Positions 57,529 through 64,000 of a stretch of 64,000 nt of DNA are shown here, piece by piece (position 1 is the first letter of the stretch; each line of letters starts with the position of its first letter). The notes under the pieces were generated by a model. That model worked only from the letters and a program-made list of their open reading frames with translations, had not been told where the DNA came from and did no database searches. The position numbers and the translations under genes are program-made. This stretch comes from Pseudomonas fluorescens (GTDB lineage Bacteria > Pseudomonadota > Gammaproteobacteria > Pseudomonadales > Pseudomonadaceae). The DNA lies in contig NZ_CABVHY010000013.1 of the NCBI RefSeq assembly GCF_902497875.1, forward strand, positions 1-64,000, in the 5' to 3' direction.

Positions 57529-58845
57529 TCAGCCGACGCGTTTGGTCGGGCTGTGGTAGAGATCAGCGAACATATCAGCCATGGCTTCTTCGCTGGGTTC
57601 TTCCTGCATCTGCACACTCACCGCGCGACTGACCAATTGATGGCGACGCGGCAAATGCAGATCATCCGGGATTCGCGGCCCATCGGTCAGATAGGCAACG
57701 GGTAACTGGTGACTGATCGCCAGGCTCAACACTTCGCCCAGACTCGCGGTTTCATCCAGTTTAGTCAGGATGCAACCGGCCAGCCCGCAGCGTTTGTAAC
57801 TGTGATAAGCAGCGGTTAGAACCTGTTTCTGGCTGGTGGTTGCCAGCACCAGAAAGTTTTTTGACTTGATCCCGCGCCCAGCCAGACTCTCCAGTTGCAT
57901 GCGCAACGCCGGATCGCTGGCCTGAAGGCCGGCGGTATCGATCAACACCACACGCTTGCGCAGCAGCGGATCGAGGGCCTGGGCCAGGGACTGACCCGGG
58001 TCGAGGTGGGTCACCGGCACATTGAGGATGCGGCCCAGGGTCTTGAGTTGTTCCTGGGCACCAATCCGATAGCTGTCCATGCTCACCAGCGCGATATGCT
58101 GCGCGCCATACTTGAGCACATAACGCGCCGCCAGCTTGGCCAGGGTAGTGGTCTTGCCCATGCCGGCCGGGCCGACCATGGCGATCACCCCGCCCTCTTC
58201 CAGCGGCTCGATCTCCGGTGTGGCAATCATCCGCGCCAGGTGCGCCAACAGCATGCGCCAGGCCTGACGAGGCTCTTCAATTTCAGTAATCAGTGCCAGC
58301 AGATCGCGCGACAGCGGCCCGGATAAGCCGATGCGTTGCAAACGACGCCAGAGATTGGCCTGCTGTGGCCGGCTGCCTTGCAACTGGTTCCAGGCCAGCG
58401 AGCCCAACTGTACTTCCAGCAGTTCACGCAGGCCGTTGAGTTCGAAGCGCATCGAGTCGAACGCCCGTTGATCCACCGAAGGCGCAGCCGGTGCCGGCGC
58501 CGGACGCGGCGGCTCGACGAAGGTCGGCTCGATCAGGGGTTCGGCGGCGGTCAGCGGCAAACCGGCGAACAACTGGCGATTGATCGTCGAATCGCCATCG
58601 CCACGCAGGCTCAGTTCCGCCTGGGCGGTGACAATCCGCGACTGGGTTTTGCGCAGCTCGTCTTCGAGTTCGATATTCGGCACGCGTGGAGCCAGCGCGG
58701 ACAGCTTGTAATCGAGGGCAGCCGTCAGCTCGACCCCGCCGGCGATCCGGCGGTTACCGATAATAGCGGCATCGGCGCCCAGCTCATCGCGAACCAGCTT
58801 CATGGCCTGACGCATATCGGCGGCGAAAAAACGCTTCACTTGCAT
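57529..58845 (-). CDS. flhF: Flagellar biosynthesis SRP-type GTPase FlhF
   Basis: 438 residues. Basic N-terminal domain (MQVKRFFAADMRQAMKLVRD), a variable middle (about 100-220), then the SRP-like NG domain with G1 VGPAGMGKTTTLAKLA (about 228-243), SMDSYRIGAQEQL, VLIDTAGLQASD and LTKLDETASLG. Places the flagellum at the pole. Between flhA (11 bp) and fleN. Confidence 0.96.
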   Translation of the reverse strand: MQVKRFFAADMRQAMKLVRDELGADAAIIGNRRIAGGVELTAALDYKLSALAPRVPNIELEDELRKTQSRIVTAQAELSLRGDGDSTINRQLFAGLPLTAAEPLIEPTFVEPPRPAPAPAAPSVDQRAFDSMRFELNGLRELLEVQLGSLAWNQLQGSRPQQANLWRRLQRIGLSGPLSRDLLALITEIEEPRQAWRMLLAHLARMIATPEIEPLEEGGVIAMVGPAGMGKTTTLAKLAARYVLKYGAQHIALVSMDSYRIGAQEQLKTLGRILNVPVTHLDPGQSLAQALDPLLRKRVVLIDTAGLQASDPALRMQLESLAGRGIKSKNFLVLATTSQKQVLTAAYHSYKRCGLAGCILTKLDETASLGEVLSLAISHQLPVAYLTDGPRIPDDLHLPRRHQLVSRAVSVQMQEEPSEEAMADMFADLYHSPTKRVG

Positions 58846-58856
58846 AACCCACTACC

Positions 58857-60986
58857 TCAGCCGTTGGGCCCTACTGTCGCAACGATGGTCACTTGCTTGT
58901 TGTCAGGAATTTCCTGATACGCCAACACATGCAAACCCGGGACTGCCAGCCGTCCGAACCGCGAGAGCATCGCGCGGACCGGACCTGCTACCAGCAGTAT
59001 CACCGGTTGACCCTGCATTTCCTGACGCTGCGCCGCATCGATCAACGAGCGCTGCAGTTTCTCGGCCATGCTTGGCTCCAGCAGAACGCCCTCTTCCTGA
59101 CCTTGTCCTGCCTTCTGCAAACTATTGAGCAATATCTGTTCCAACCTTGGCTCAAGGGTGATCACAGGCAGCTCCGACTCAAGCCCTACAATGCTTTGGA
59201 CGATGGCACGCGACAATCCGACGCGCACCGCGGCAACCAACGCGGCAGTATCTTGACTCTTGTTGGCATTGTTCGCGATGGCTTCGGCGATGCTGCGGAT
59301 ATCGCGCACCGGTACCTGCTCGGCCAACAGCGACTGCAGCACCTTGAGCAGTTGCGACAGCGACAGAATGCCCGGCACCAACTCCTCCGCAAGCTTAGGC
59401 GAGCCTTTGGCCAACAACTGCATGAGTTGCTGGACTTCTTCGTGGCCAATCAGCTCGCTGGAATGCTTGTACAGAATCTGGTTGAGGTGGGTAGCGACCA
59501 CCGTGCTGGCGTCCACCACCGTGTACCCCAGCGATTGCGCCTGGGATCGCTGGCTGACCTCGATCCACACCGCCTCCAGACCGAAGGCCGGATCTTTGGC
59601 GGTGATGCCATTGAGCGTGCCGAAGACCTGCCCCGGATTGATCGCCAGTTCGCGATCCGGGTAGATCTCGGCCTCGGCCAGGATCACGCCCATCAGGGTC
59701 AGGCGATAGGCGCTGGGCGCCAGGTCGAGGTTGTCGCGAATATGCACAGTCGGCATCAGGAAACCGAGGTCCTGGGAGAGCTTTTTGCGCACTCCCTTGA
59801 TCCGCGCCAGCAACTGGCCGCCCTGGTTGCGGTCCACCAGTGGAATCAGCCGGTAGCCGACTTCCAGGCCGATCATGTCGATAGGGGTCACGTCATCCCA
59901 GCCCAGCTCCTTGGTTTCCTGGGCGCGGGCAGGCGATGGCAGCAGCTCCTGCTGGCGCTGGACCTCTTGCAGCGCCTGGACCTTGACGACGTTCTGCTTC
60001 TTCCAGAACAGATAAGCGCCGCCGGCCGCCACGGCCGCCATGCTGAGAAAGGAAAAGTGCGGCATGCCCGGCACCAGGCCCATCACCGCCATCATGCCGG
60101 CGGCCACGGCCAGAGCCTTGGGCGAGGCAAACATCTGCCGGTTGATCTGCTTGCCCATGTCCTCGGAACCGGAAGCACGGGTCACCATGATCGCCGCGGC
60201 GGTCGACAGCAACAGTGATGGCAATTGCGCCACCAAACCGTCACCGATAGTCAGCAGTGCGTACACCTTGCCTGCATCGCCGAACGTCATGCCGTGCTGA
60301 AAGATACCGACTGCCATGCCGCCGATCAGGTTGATGAACAGAATCAGCAGACCGGCGATGGCATCACCGCGAACGAATTTGCTGGCACCGTCCATGGAAC
60401 CGTAGAACTCGGCTTCCTGAGCCACTTCCATACGGCGCGCCTTGGCCTGGACCTGATCGATCAGGCCAGCGTTCAAGTCGGCGTCGATGGCCATCTGCTT
60501 GCCCGGCATTGCATCGAGGGTGAAGCGCGCGCTCACCTCGGAAATCCGCCCGGCACCCTTGGTCACCACCACAAAGTTGATGATCATCAGAATCGCGAAG
60601 ACCACGATACCAACCACGTAGTTACCGCCGATCACCACCTCGCCGAAGGCCTGGATCACCTTGCCCGCGGCGGCATGGCCGTCCTGGCCGTGGAGCATCA
60701 CCACCCGGGTCGAGGCCACGTTCAGGGCCAGACGCATCAAGGTGGCGACCAACAGAATCGTCGGAAACACCGCAAAATCCAGCGGCCGCAAGGCGTAGAC
60801 GCAGACCAGCAACACGACGATCGACAAAGCAATGTTGAAGGTAAAAAACACATCGAGCAGGAACGGCGGGATCGGCAACATCATCATCGCCAGCATGACC
60901 AACAGCAACAGCGGCACGCCCAGATTGCCTCGACTGAGGTCTGCCAGGTTGCTGCGAGCACTGTTGACTAACTGAGAGCGATCCAC
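58857..60986 (-). CDS. flhA: Flagellar type III export protein FlhA
   Basis: 709 residues. Eight membrane helices in the N-terminal half with the FHIPEP-type loop (about 145-215: RISEVSARFTLDAMPGKQMA then IDADLNAGLIDQVQAKARRM), and a large cytoplasmic domain (about 340-700) that docks substrate-chaperone complexes. Main energy-transducing part of the flagellar export gate. First gene of this minus-strand run; a sigma-54-type promoter candidate lies about 62-77 bp upstream. Confidence 0.97.
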   Translation of the reverse strand: MDRSQLVNSARSNLADLSRGNLGVPLLLLVMLAMMMLPIPPFLLDVFFTFNIALSIVVLLVCVYALRPLDFAVFPTILLVATLMRLALNVASTRVVMLHGQDGHAAAGKVIQAFGEVVIGGNYVVGIVVFAILMIINFVVVTKGAGRISEVSARFTLDAMPGKQMAIDADLNAGLIDQVQAKARRMEVAQEAEFYGSMDGASKFVRGDAIAGLLILFINLIGGMAVGIFQHGMTFGDAGKVYALLTIGDGLVAQLPSLLLSTAAAIMVTRASGSEDMGKQINRQMFASPKALAVAAGMMAVMGLVPGMPHFSFLSMAAVAAGGAYLFWKKQNVVKVQALQEVQRQQELLPSPARAQETKELGWDDVTPIDMIGLEVGYRLIPLVDRNQGGQLLARIKGVRKKLSQDLGFLMPTVHIRDNLDLAPSAYRLTLMGVILAEAEIYPDRELAINPGQVFGTLNGITAKDPAFGLEAVWIEVSQRSQAQSLGYTVVDASTVVATHLNQILYKHSSELIGHEEVQQLMQLLAKGSPKLAEELVPGILSLSQLLKVLQSLLAEQVPVRDIRSIAEAIANNANKSQDTAALVAAVRVGLSRAIVQSIVGLESELPVITLEPRLEQILLNSLQKAGQGQEEGVLLEPSMAEKLQRSLIDAAQRQEMQGQPVILLVAGPVRAMLSRFGRLAVPGLHVLAYQEIPDNKQVTIVATVGPNG

Positions 60987-61047
60987 CGGTATTTCCCCGT
61001 CCCTTGAAGCAAACTTTTGACGCCGAATGCAGGCGCAAAGCCGCTAC

Positions 61048-61063
61048 TGCAAGAAGCCTTCCA
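61048..61063 (-). promoter_or_regulatory. Candidate sigma-54 (RpoN) promoter of flhA
   Basis: Minus strand reads TGGAAGG-CTTC-TTGCA, which fits the -24/-12 consensus TGGCACG-N4-TTGCA at the invariant GG and GC and at 13 of 16 positions or spacing places, with two or three mismatches in the -24 half. The start would be near 61037, giving a leader of about 50 nt. In P. aeruginosa flhA is known to be FleQ/RpoN dependent, which fits. Confidence 0.6.
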
Positions 61064-61136
61064 ACTTTTGCGCGGGTGGAAAAAAGTGGGGGGATGAAGA
61101 TGTAAGGATCAAGGATTTGCGGTGCCTGGGGGGACG

Positions 61137-61206
61137 CTATCGCGAGCAGGCTCGCTCCCACAGGGGAATGCGGTGTCCTTGTGGGAGCGAGCTTGCTCGC
61201 GATGGG
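61137..61206. repeat. REPIN upstream of flhA
   Basis: CTATCGCGAGCAGGCTCGCT then CCCACA on the left; TGTGGGAGCGAGCTTGCTCG then CGATG on the right, with a very short interior (about 15 bp). Confidence 0.9.
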
Positions 61207-61250
61207 GCTGGCACTGCCAACAACCATCTAGAGAAGGCAATACGGCCAGG

Positions 61251-61495
61251 AATTTTCCGACAGGCTTTTAAGGTTGCCGGTAGGAAATCCCGTGGTTAGT
61301 CTCCGAGAGTCGCTGCCAATTCAGCGATCGGATTTGACCGTCCGCAAAAATCAAGGCGCACCAGCGCCCAAGACCTGGTTCAGGCGCTTTTTTTGTACCT
61401 GAGGTATCGTGTCGCGGCAGCTGTGCGTGGGACACCTTCGGGTGTGCCGGGTCCCTTGATTCCCGGTCGGTCAACCCGCGTACAGCTGCCACCCA
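61251..61495 (+). ncRNA. Structured leader, copy 1 (no intact gene behind it)
   Basis: Starts with the box AATTTTCCGACAGG shared with copy 2. Visible elements: hairpin CGCTG/CAGCG (61311-61326), hairpin CGGA/TCCG (61329-61344), a terminator-like hairpin AGCGCC/GGCGCT (61363-61388) running into T7, then a three-way junction: outer 16-bp stem 61416-61431 with 61475-61490, enclosing ACACC-TTCG-GGTGT (61432-61445) and CCGGG/CCCGG (61447-61466). All these have counterparts in copy 2 with different bases but kept pairing. Whether it is transcribed is unknown. Confidence 0.65.
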
Positions 61496-61500
61496 GTGTG

Positions 61501-61539
61501 TGCATCGGGTTTCGTCAGATGGACCCGGTTATCGTTCAC
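61501..61539 (+). pseudogene. 3' remnant of a DUF6124-type gene after internal deletion
   Basis: 37 bases from GCATCGGG to CGTTCA (61502-61538) match the end and 3' flank of the downstream intact gene (62438-62474) with three differences; they encode ASGFVR with the stop codon TAG changed to TGG. They directly follow the leader's 'GCCACCCA', so the whole coding body (about 425 bp in copy 2) is missing between leader and tail. Confidence 0.7.
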
Positions 61540-61580
61540 CAGCACTATCACCGCAACTACCAAGGGGCAAACACCATCCC

Positions 61581-61725
61581 TGTGGCGAGCGAGCTTGCTC
61601 GCGCTGGGTCGCGCAGCGGCCCCAAAACCTGCAACCGCGGTGTATCAGGTAGAACGCGTCAACCGCACTTACGACTGCTACGCCCGAGCGCGGACCGGCC
61701 GGCGGGAGCAAGCTCCCTCGCCACA
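61581..61725. repeat. REPIN, TGTGGCGAG type
   Basis: TGTGGCGAGCGAGCTTGCTC on the left; GAGCAAGCTCCCTCGCCACA on the right. Left arm mixes the two major REP types (TGTGGCGAG with CGAGCTTGCTCGCG). It separates the two leader copies. Confidence 0.8.
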
Positions 61726-61769
61726 ATTAATCACCAAACCATGGATTTCTGTTAATTGATCCAAACAAG

Positions 61770-62065
61770 AATTTTCCGACAGGTTTTGAGGCTTGCTTTG
61801 CCACAGGCCGGCGGATAACCTTCGCCGGTCGCTGCAAAATCAGCGGACGGGCTTGGCGGCCCGACATTCGAAAGGCGCAACAGCGCCCCCAACACGATTG
61901 CAGGCGTTTTTTTTCGCCCGCATTCTTGTGTCATGGCGGGTTGCGCAAGGACCCCTTCGGGGGTGCCGGGTTCCTTTCGTTCCGGTCCGCCAACCTTGTG
62001 CAATCCGCCACCCAAATCTGCTTGGCGGCAGACAGTGGCGGTTCCCCAACGAAAGGAGCTTCACC
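61770..62065 (+). ncRNA. Structured leader, copy 2, in front of the DUF6124-type gene
   Basis: Begins AATTTTCCGACAGG. Hairpins: CCGGCG/CGCCGG (61808-61828), CGCTG/CAGCG (61830-61845), CGGGC/GCCCG (61848-61863), terminator-like AGCGCC/GGCGTT plus T8 (61882-61914), then a three-way junction: outer 17-bp stem 61934-61950 with 61994-62010, enclosing ACCCC-TTCG-GGGGT (61951-61964) and CCGGG/TCCGG (61966-61985). A GGCGG element and an AAAGGAG ribosome site follow before the ATG at 62066. Layout suggests an attenuator or a short RNA ending at about 61914 followed by a structured 5' UTR. Confidence 0.68.
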
Positions 62066-62458
62066 ATGACCAAAGTCACCCCTGATCCACCCGAAACGCC
62101 CTGCGTTTCCCCCTACCAAGCCCTCGACTCCAAAAAACTCCACCAGGCCGCCCACCGAGCCCTCGATCATTACCTCAATCCGCCCTCCTTGGCCAAACCA
62201 CGCTGCAGCGACGATCGCCCCGTCCAGATTTTCACCGTCGCCCCCGACATCAACACCCAGGCCTTGCTGGCCTACACCTACGAAACCTTCAGCTCAGCCA
62301 CCATCCTGACTCAGGACCTGTCCGACGATCTGGAAGGCAAAGACCGCAACATCGCCCTGGCCATCCATCAAATGCTGGAACTGGGGTTGTTGCTGATCGA
62401 AAAGGCGCTGGATAACGAACACCCGATCAAGCCAGGCGCATCGGGCTTCGTCAGGTAG
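62066..62458 (+). CDS. Small protein of the DUF6124/DUF3077-like type found in Pseudomonas
   Basis: 130 residues from MTKVTPDPPETPCVSPYQAL, with AAAGGAGCTTCACC before the ATG. Predicted soluble and mostly helical; no signal peptide. Middle part RPVQIFTVAPDINTQALLAY then TYETFSSATILTQDLSDDLE and IALAIHQMLELGLLLIEKAL are the recognisable family segments. I recall multiple paralogues per genome in this group; function unknown. The upstream structured leader appears to belong to it. Confidence 0.85.
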   Translation: MTKVTPDPPETPCVSPYQALDSKKLHQAAHRALDHYLNPPSLAKPRCSDDRPVQIFTVAPDINTQALLAYTYETFSSATILTQDLSDDLEGKDRNIALAIHQMLELGLLLIEKALDNEHPIKPGASGFVR

Positions 62459-62472
62459 ACCCGGTTATCGTT

Positions 62473-62560
62473 CATCGCGAGCAAGCTCGCTCCACACTCG
62501 GGATGTGCTGATCACACAATCGTGAACCCACGCAGATCTAACGTAGGAGCGGGCTCCCAC
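62473..62560. repeat. Degenerate REPIN
   Basis: CATCGCGAGCAAGCTCGCTC then CACA at left, GTAGGAGCGGGCTCCCAC at right; right arm has lost part of its stem. The 62459-62731 gap holds this and a possible C-terminal gene relic but no convincing gene. Confidence 0.65.
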
Positions 62561-62731
62561 AACGAATATCCTGTAAACACAAAATATCTGAACAACACTG
62601 ATCAAGTGTGCGAGCCGCTTGCGAAGAGGCCCGAAGAAACATCGAAGCTTTAGCTCTTCTGCATAGTCGCCAACATCAAGGGCCGCTGACTCACTTCGAA
62701 AAACCACCCGCTTTAGAGAGTGGATGAGTTG

Positions 62732-63769
62732 CTATGGTCTCCGGACGTCATCGTTGGTGCTGCTTGGTGATTGAGGCACCGGTCTAGAGAGATGAGCACG
62801 TCTTTCATTCGTAATGCGCTGAACGTCTTGATTTTTAAAGTCATTAATTTTTTGTTCCGAAATTTTTCCCTTATTGACCGTACCTGGTCTTATTCCTGTA
62901 AATTTATTGCCTGCATCGGCAAGAGCTATTAGAGTTTGGGAGTGCTCTTTTATCAATTTCAGGGTAAAATTCTGATCAAACAATACTTGACGCTCGGAAA
63001 TTGGTTTACGCGTAAAAAATGAATACATTTCTTTATCTATTTCCCGAATTGTCCGTGTAATAGATTTCTCCAATAAAAACTGTTCAGCACTTATATTCTC
63101 AATATTTGCCCTTGCTTTTATATAACTGGATTTGCCCAGACTTTGTTGTGTCTCAGTTAACGCTTTCTTAGCGCTGTAATACGATAACCCAGCTTCGCTT
63201 TTTTTCGGCAAACTGGCAATAAAGTTTCTTAGGGATCCATGTCCTGTTGAATCCGTCCTGTTGACGGGGTCCCCGGCACAATATGCATACGCATTCAATC
63301 CGCCCTCCCCAAACGGACTCCAACTGTCCGGGCTGTTAAACCGCATCAACACCGGGTTGAACTGCCGATAGCCATTACCTAAATGATAATGCCCGGTCAC
63401 CGGGTCCGGCCGTTCGCCATTAAACCCGAGCAAACTGAGCAATCCTTTTCCTCGAGGGCGATGACCGTAAGGCGAGTAGGCGAAGGGATTGGGCTGAGTC
63501 GCGTCGAGTGTGTTCAATACCGAGCGTTGTTGATCAGTGGCCAGCAAGGTGGTATCGAGCTGGCCGCTTTCGGACTGTTGCAGTGCGAGCAACTGGTCTT
63601 CATGTTGGAAGATACGGGTCTGCACCGCGCCTTGTATTTCAGTGGCCAGGCGTGTTTTGCAGTAATAGCGCTGGATGGCAGCCTGTTCGAAGGGGGTGCA
63701 ATCGACCAGATGATCGAGCGGGTCGTAGCGGTAGTGACACAATGGGATTTCGTGACTTGAGGTAGGCAT
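62732..63769 (-). CDS. Short RHS repeat-associated core protein with AT-rich C-terminal tip (putative polymorphic toxin)
   Basis: 345 residues from MPTSSHEIPLCHYRYDPLDH (GGAGCTCAGTCA before the ATG). Residues about 95-177 form the RHS core end: YSPYGHRPRGKGLLSLLGFN, GHYHLGNGYRQFNPVLMRFN, SPDSWSPFGEGGLNAYAYCA GDPVNRTDSTGHG. After that the protein changes to a lysine- and asparagine-rich helical tip of about 168 residues encoded by clearly AT-richer DNA (62732-63238), the usual sign of a swapped toxin domain. I do not recognise the tip. It lacks the long RHS barrel, as do other short RHS proteins of fluorescent pseudomonads. Confidence 0.85.
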   Translation of the reverse strand: MPTSSHEIPLCHYRYDPLDHLVDCTPFEQAAIQRYYCKTRLATEIQGAVQTRIFQHEDQLLALQQSESGQLDTTLLATDQQRSVLNTLDATQPNPFAYSPYGHRPRGKGLLSLLGFNGERPDPVTGHYHLGNGYRQFNPVLMRFNSPDSWSPFGEGGLNAYAYCAGDPVNRTDSTGHGSLRNFIASLPKKSEAGLSYYSAKKALTETQQSLGKSSYIKARANIENISAEQFLLEKSITRTIREIDKEMYSFFTRKPISERQVLFDQNFTLKLIKEHSQTLIALADAGNKFTGIRPGTVNKGKISEQKINDFKNQDVQRITNERRAHLSRPVPQSPSSTNDDVRRP

Positions 63770-63886
63770 TGACTGAGCTCCGTGCAAGGTCCAAAAAAGC
63801 CGAGTCTTTAGCATCGTTCCTTTCTCTGACGTTGCCTACTATCAGAACTGCTAGGGTTTTGGCGCGGGTTCGCTTCAATCGTTCGG

Positions 63887-64000
63887 CATCGTCGCCAGGT
63901 CGTTTTCGCCGAAACAGGTGATTTCGAGTACTACCTCGCAGATCTGCGCGAGCTAAAGGAGGTATTTGGCGTAAGAGTTTATGCCTACTGTTTAATGACC
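63887..64000 (+). CDS. Y1-type (IS200/RAYT-like) transposase, partial at window end
   Basis: Open frame running off the window: HRRQVVFAETGDFEYYLADL then RELKEVFGVRVYAYCLMT, the sequence that in this family directly precedes the NHVH (HUH) motif. The expected N-terminus before RRQVVF (family: ...YHV..RGN-) is not seen in frame, only LGFWRGFASIVRH, and no good start codon is present, so the 5' end may be truncated. Confidence 0.65.

Noticed and set aside
61393..61755. Plus-strand ORFs of 87-120 residues between the two leader copies
   Set aside because: They translate the leader, the gene remnant and a REPIN in succession; composition and lack of ribosome sites show they are not genes.
62465..62707. 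80-residue minus-strand ORF just after the RHS gene as an immunity gene
   Set aside because: GTG start without a convincing ribosome site, and its C-terminal residues are a translation of a REP. It does not resemble an immunity protein.

Overview
The window is a high-GC chromosomal segment of a gammaproteobacterium, almost certainly Pseudomonas of the P. fluorescens group. The evidence is the gene orders sdhCDAB-sucABCD with lpdG next to a divergent gltA, gcl-hyi-glxR-ttuD-pyk, ccmABCDEFGHI, and flhA-flhF-fleN-fliA-cheYZ-cheAB-motCD-parA-cheW, together with many REP/REPIN repeats typical of these genomes. No database search was run; all calls come from reading protein sequence and gene order.

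Layout. 0-0.6 kb: the 3' end of an IS110-family transposase beside a REP sequence. 0.6-12 kb (minus strand): the TCA block sdhC-sdhD-sdhA-sdhB-sucA-sucB-lpdG-sucC-sucD, divergent from gltA (12.3-13.6 kb) across a 364-bp region with one good sigma-70 promoter for each direction. 13.6-14.4 kb: a gene-free block of repeats and tiny hairpins. 14.4-17.4 kb: acetate permease actP-yjcH and an orphan betaine-binding protein. 17.7-24 kb: a GH17 glucan enzyme, a small membrane protein, an exported alpha/beta hydrolase coupled to mlaA, a DUF808 membrane protein and a TetR regulator. 24.1-24.6 kb: a REP-associated transposase (RAYT) broken by an 11-bp duplication and flanked by REP pairs. 24.8-32.3 kb: a glyoxylate-to-pyruvate pathway (GlcG-like protein, gcl, hyi, glxR, ttuD, pyk) with two identical TTGTATACAA palindromes upstream of gcl. 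32.4-36.6 kb: urea transporter, potassium channel, sulfate-binding protein, RidA-like protein and hicAB toxin-antitoxin. 36.9-44.3 kb (minus): a lipoprotein and the complete cytochrome c maturation operon. 44.5-46.4 kb (plus): fliK-like and flhX-like flagellar genes. 46.7-61 kb (minus): polar flagellum and chemotaxis genes, DUF2802-cheW-parP-parA-motD-motC-cheB-cheA-cheZ-cheY-fliA-fleN-flhF-flhA. 61-62.5 kb: two copies of a structured leader, one in front of a small DUF6124-type gene and one in front of a deletion remnant of such a gene. 62.7-63.8 kb: a short RHS protein with an AT-rich C-terminal tip. The window ends inside a second Y1-type transposase-like reading frame.

How it works together. 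The first 16 kb is central oxidative carbon metabolism (2-oxoglutarate to fumarate, citrate synthase, acetate uptake). The gcl cluster turns two glyoxylate into tartronate semialdehyde, glycerate, 2-phosphoglycerate and finally pyruvate. The ccm operon makes holo-cytochromes c. The fla/che block places, powers and steers a polar flagellum.

The least explained parts are the duplicated leader at 61.25-62.07 kb, where base-paired arms differ between copies yet still pair, and the triple-minihairpin repeat at 14.0 kb.
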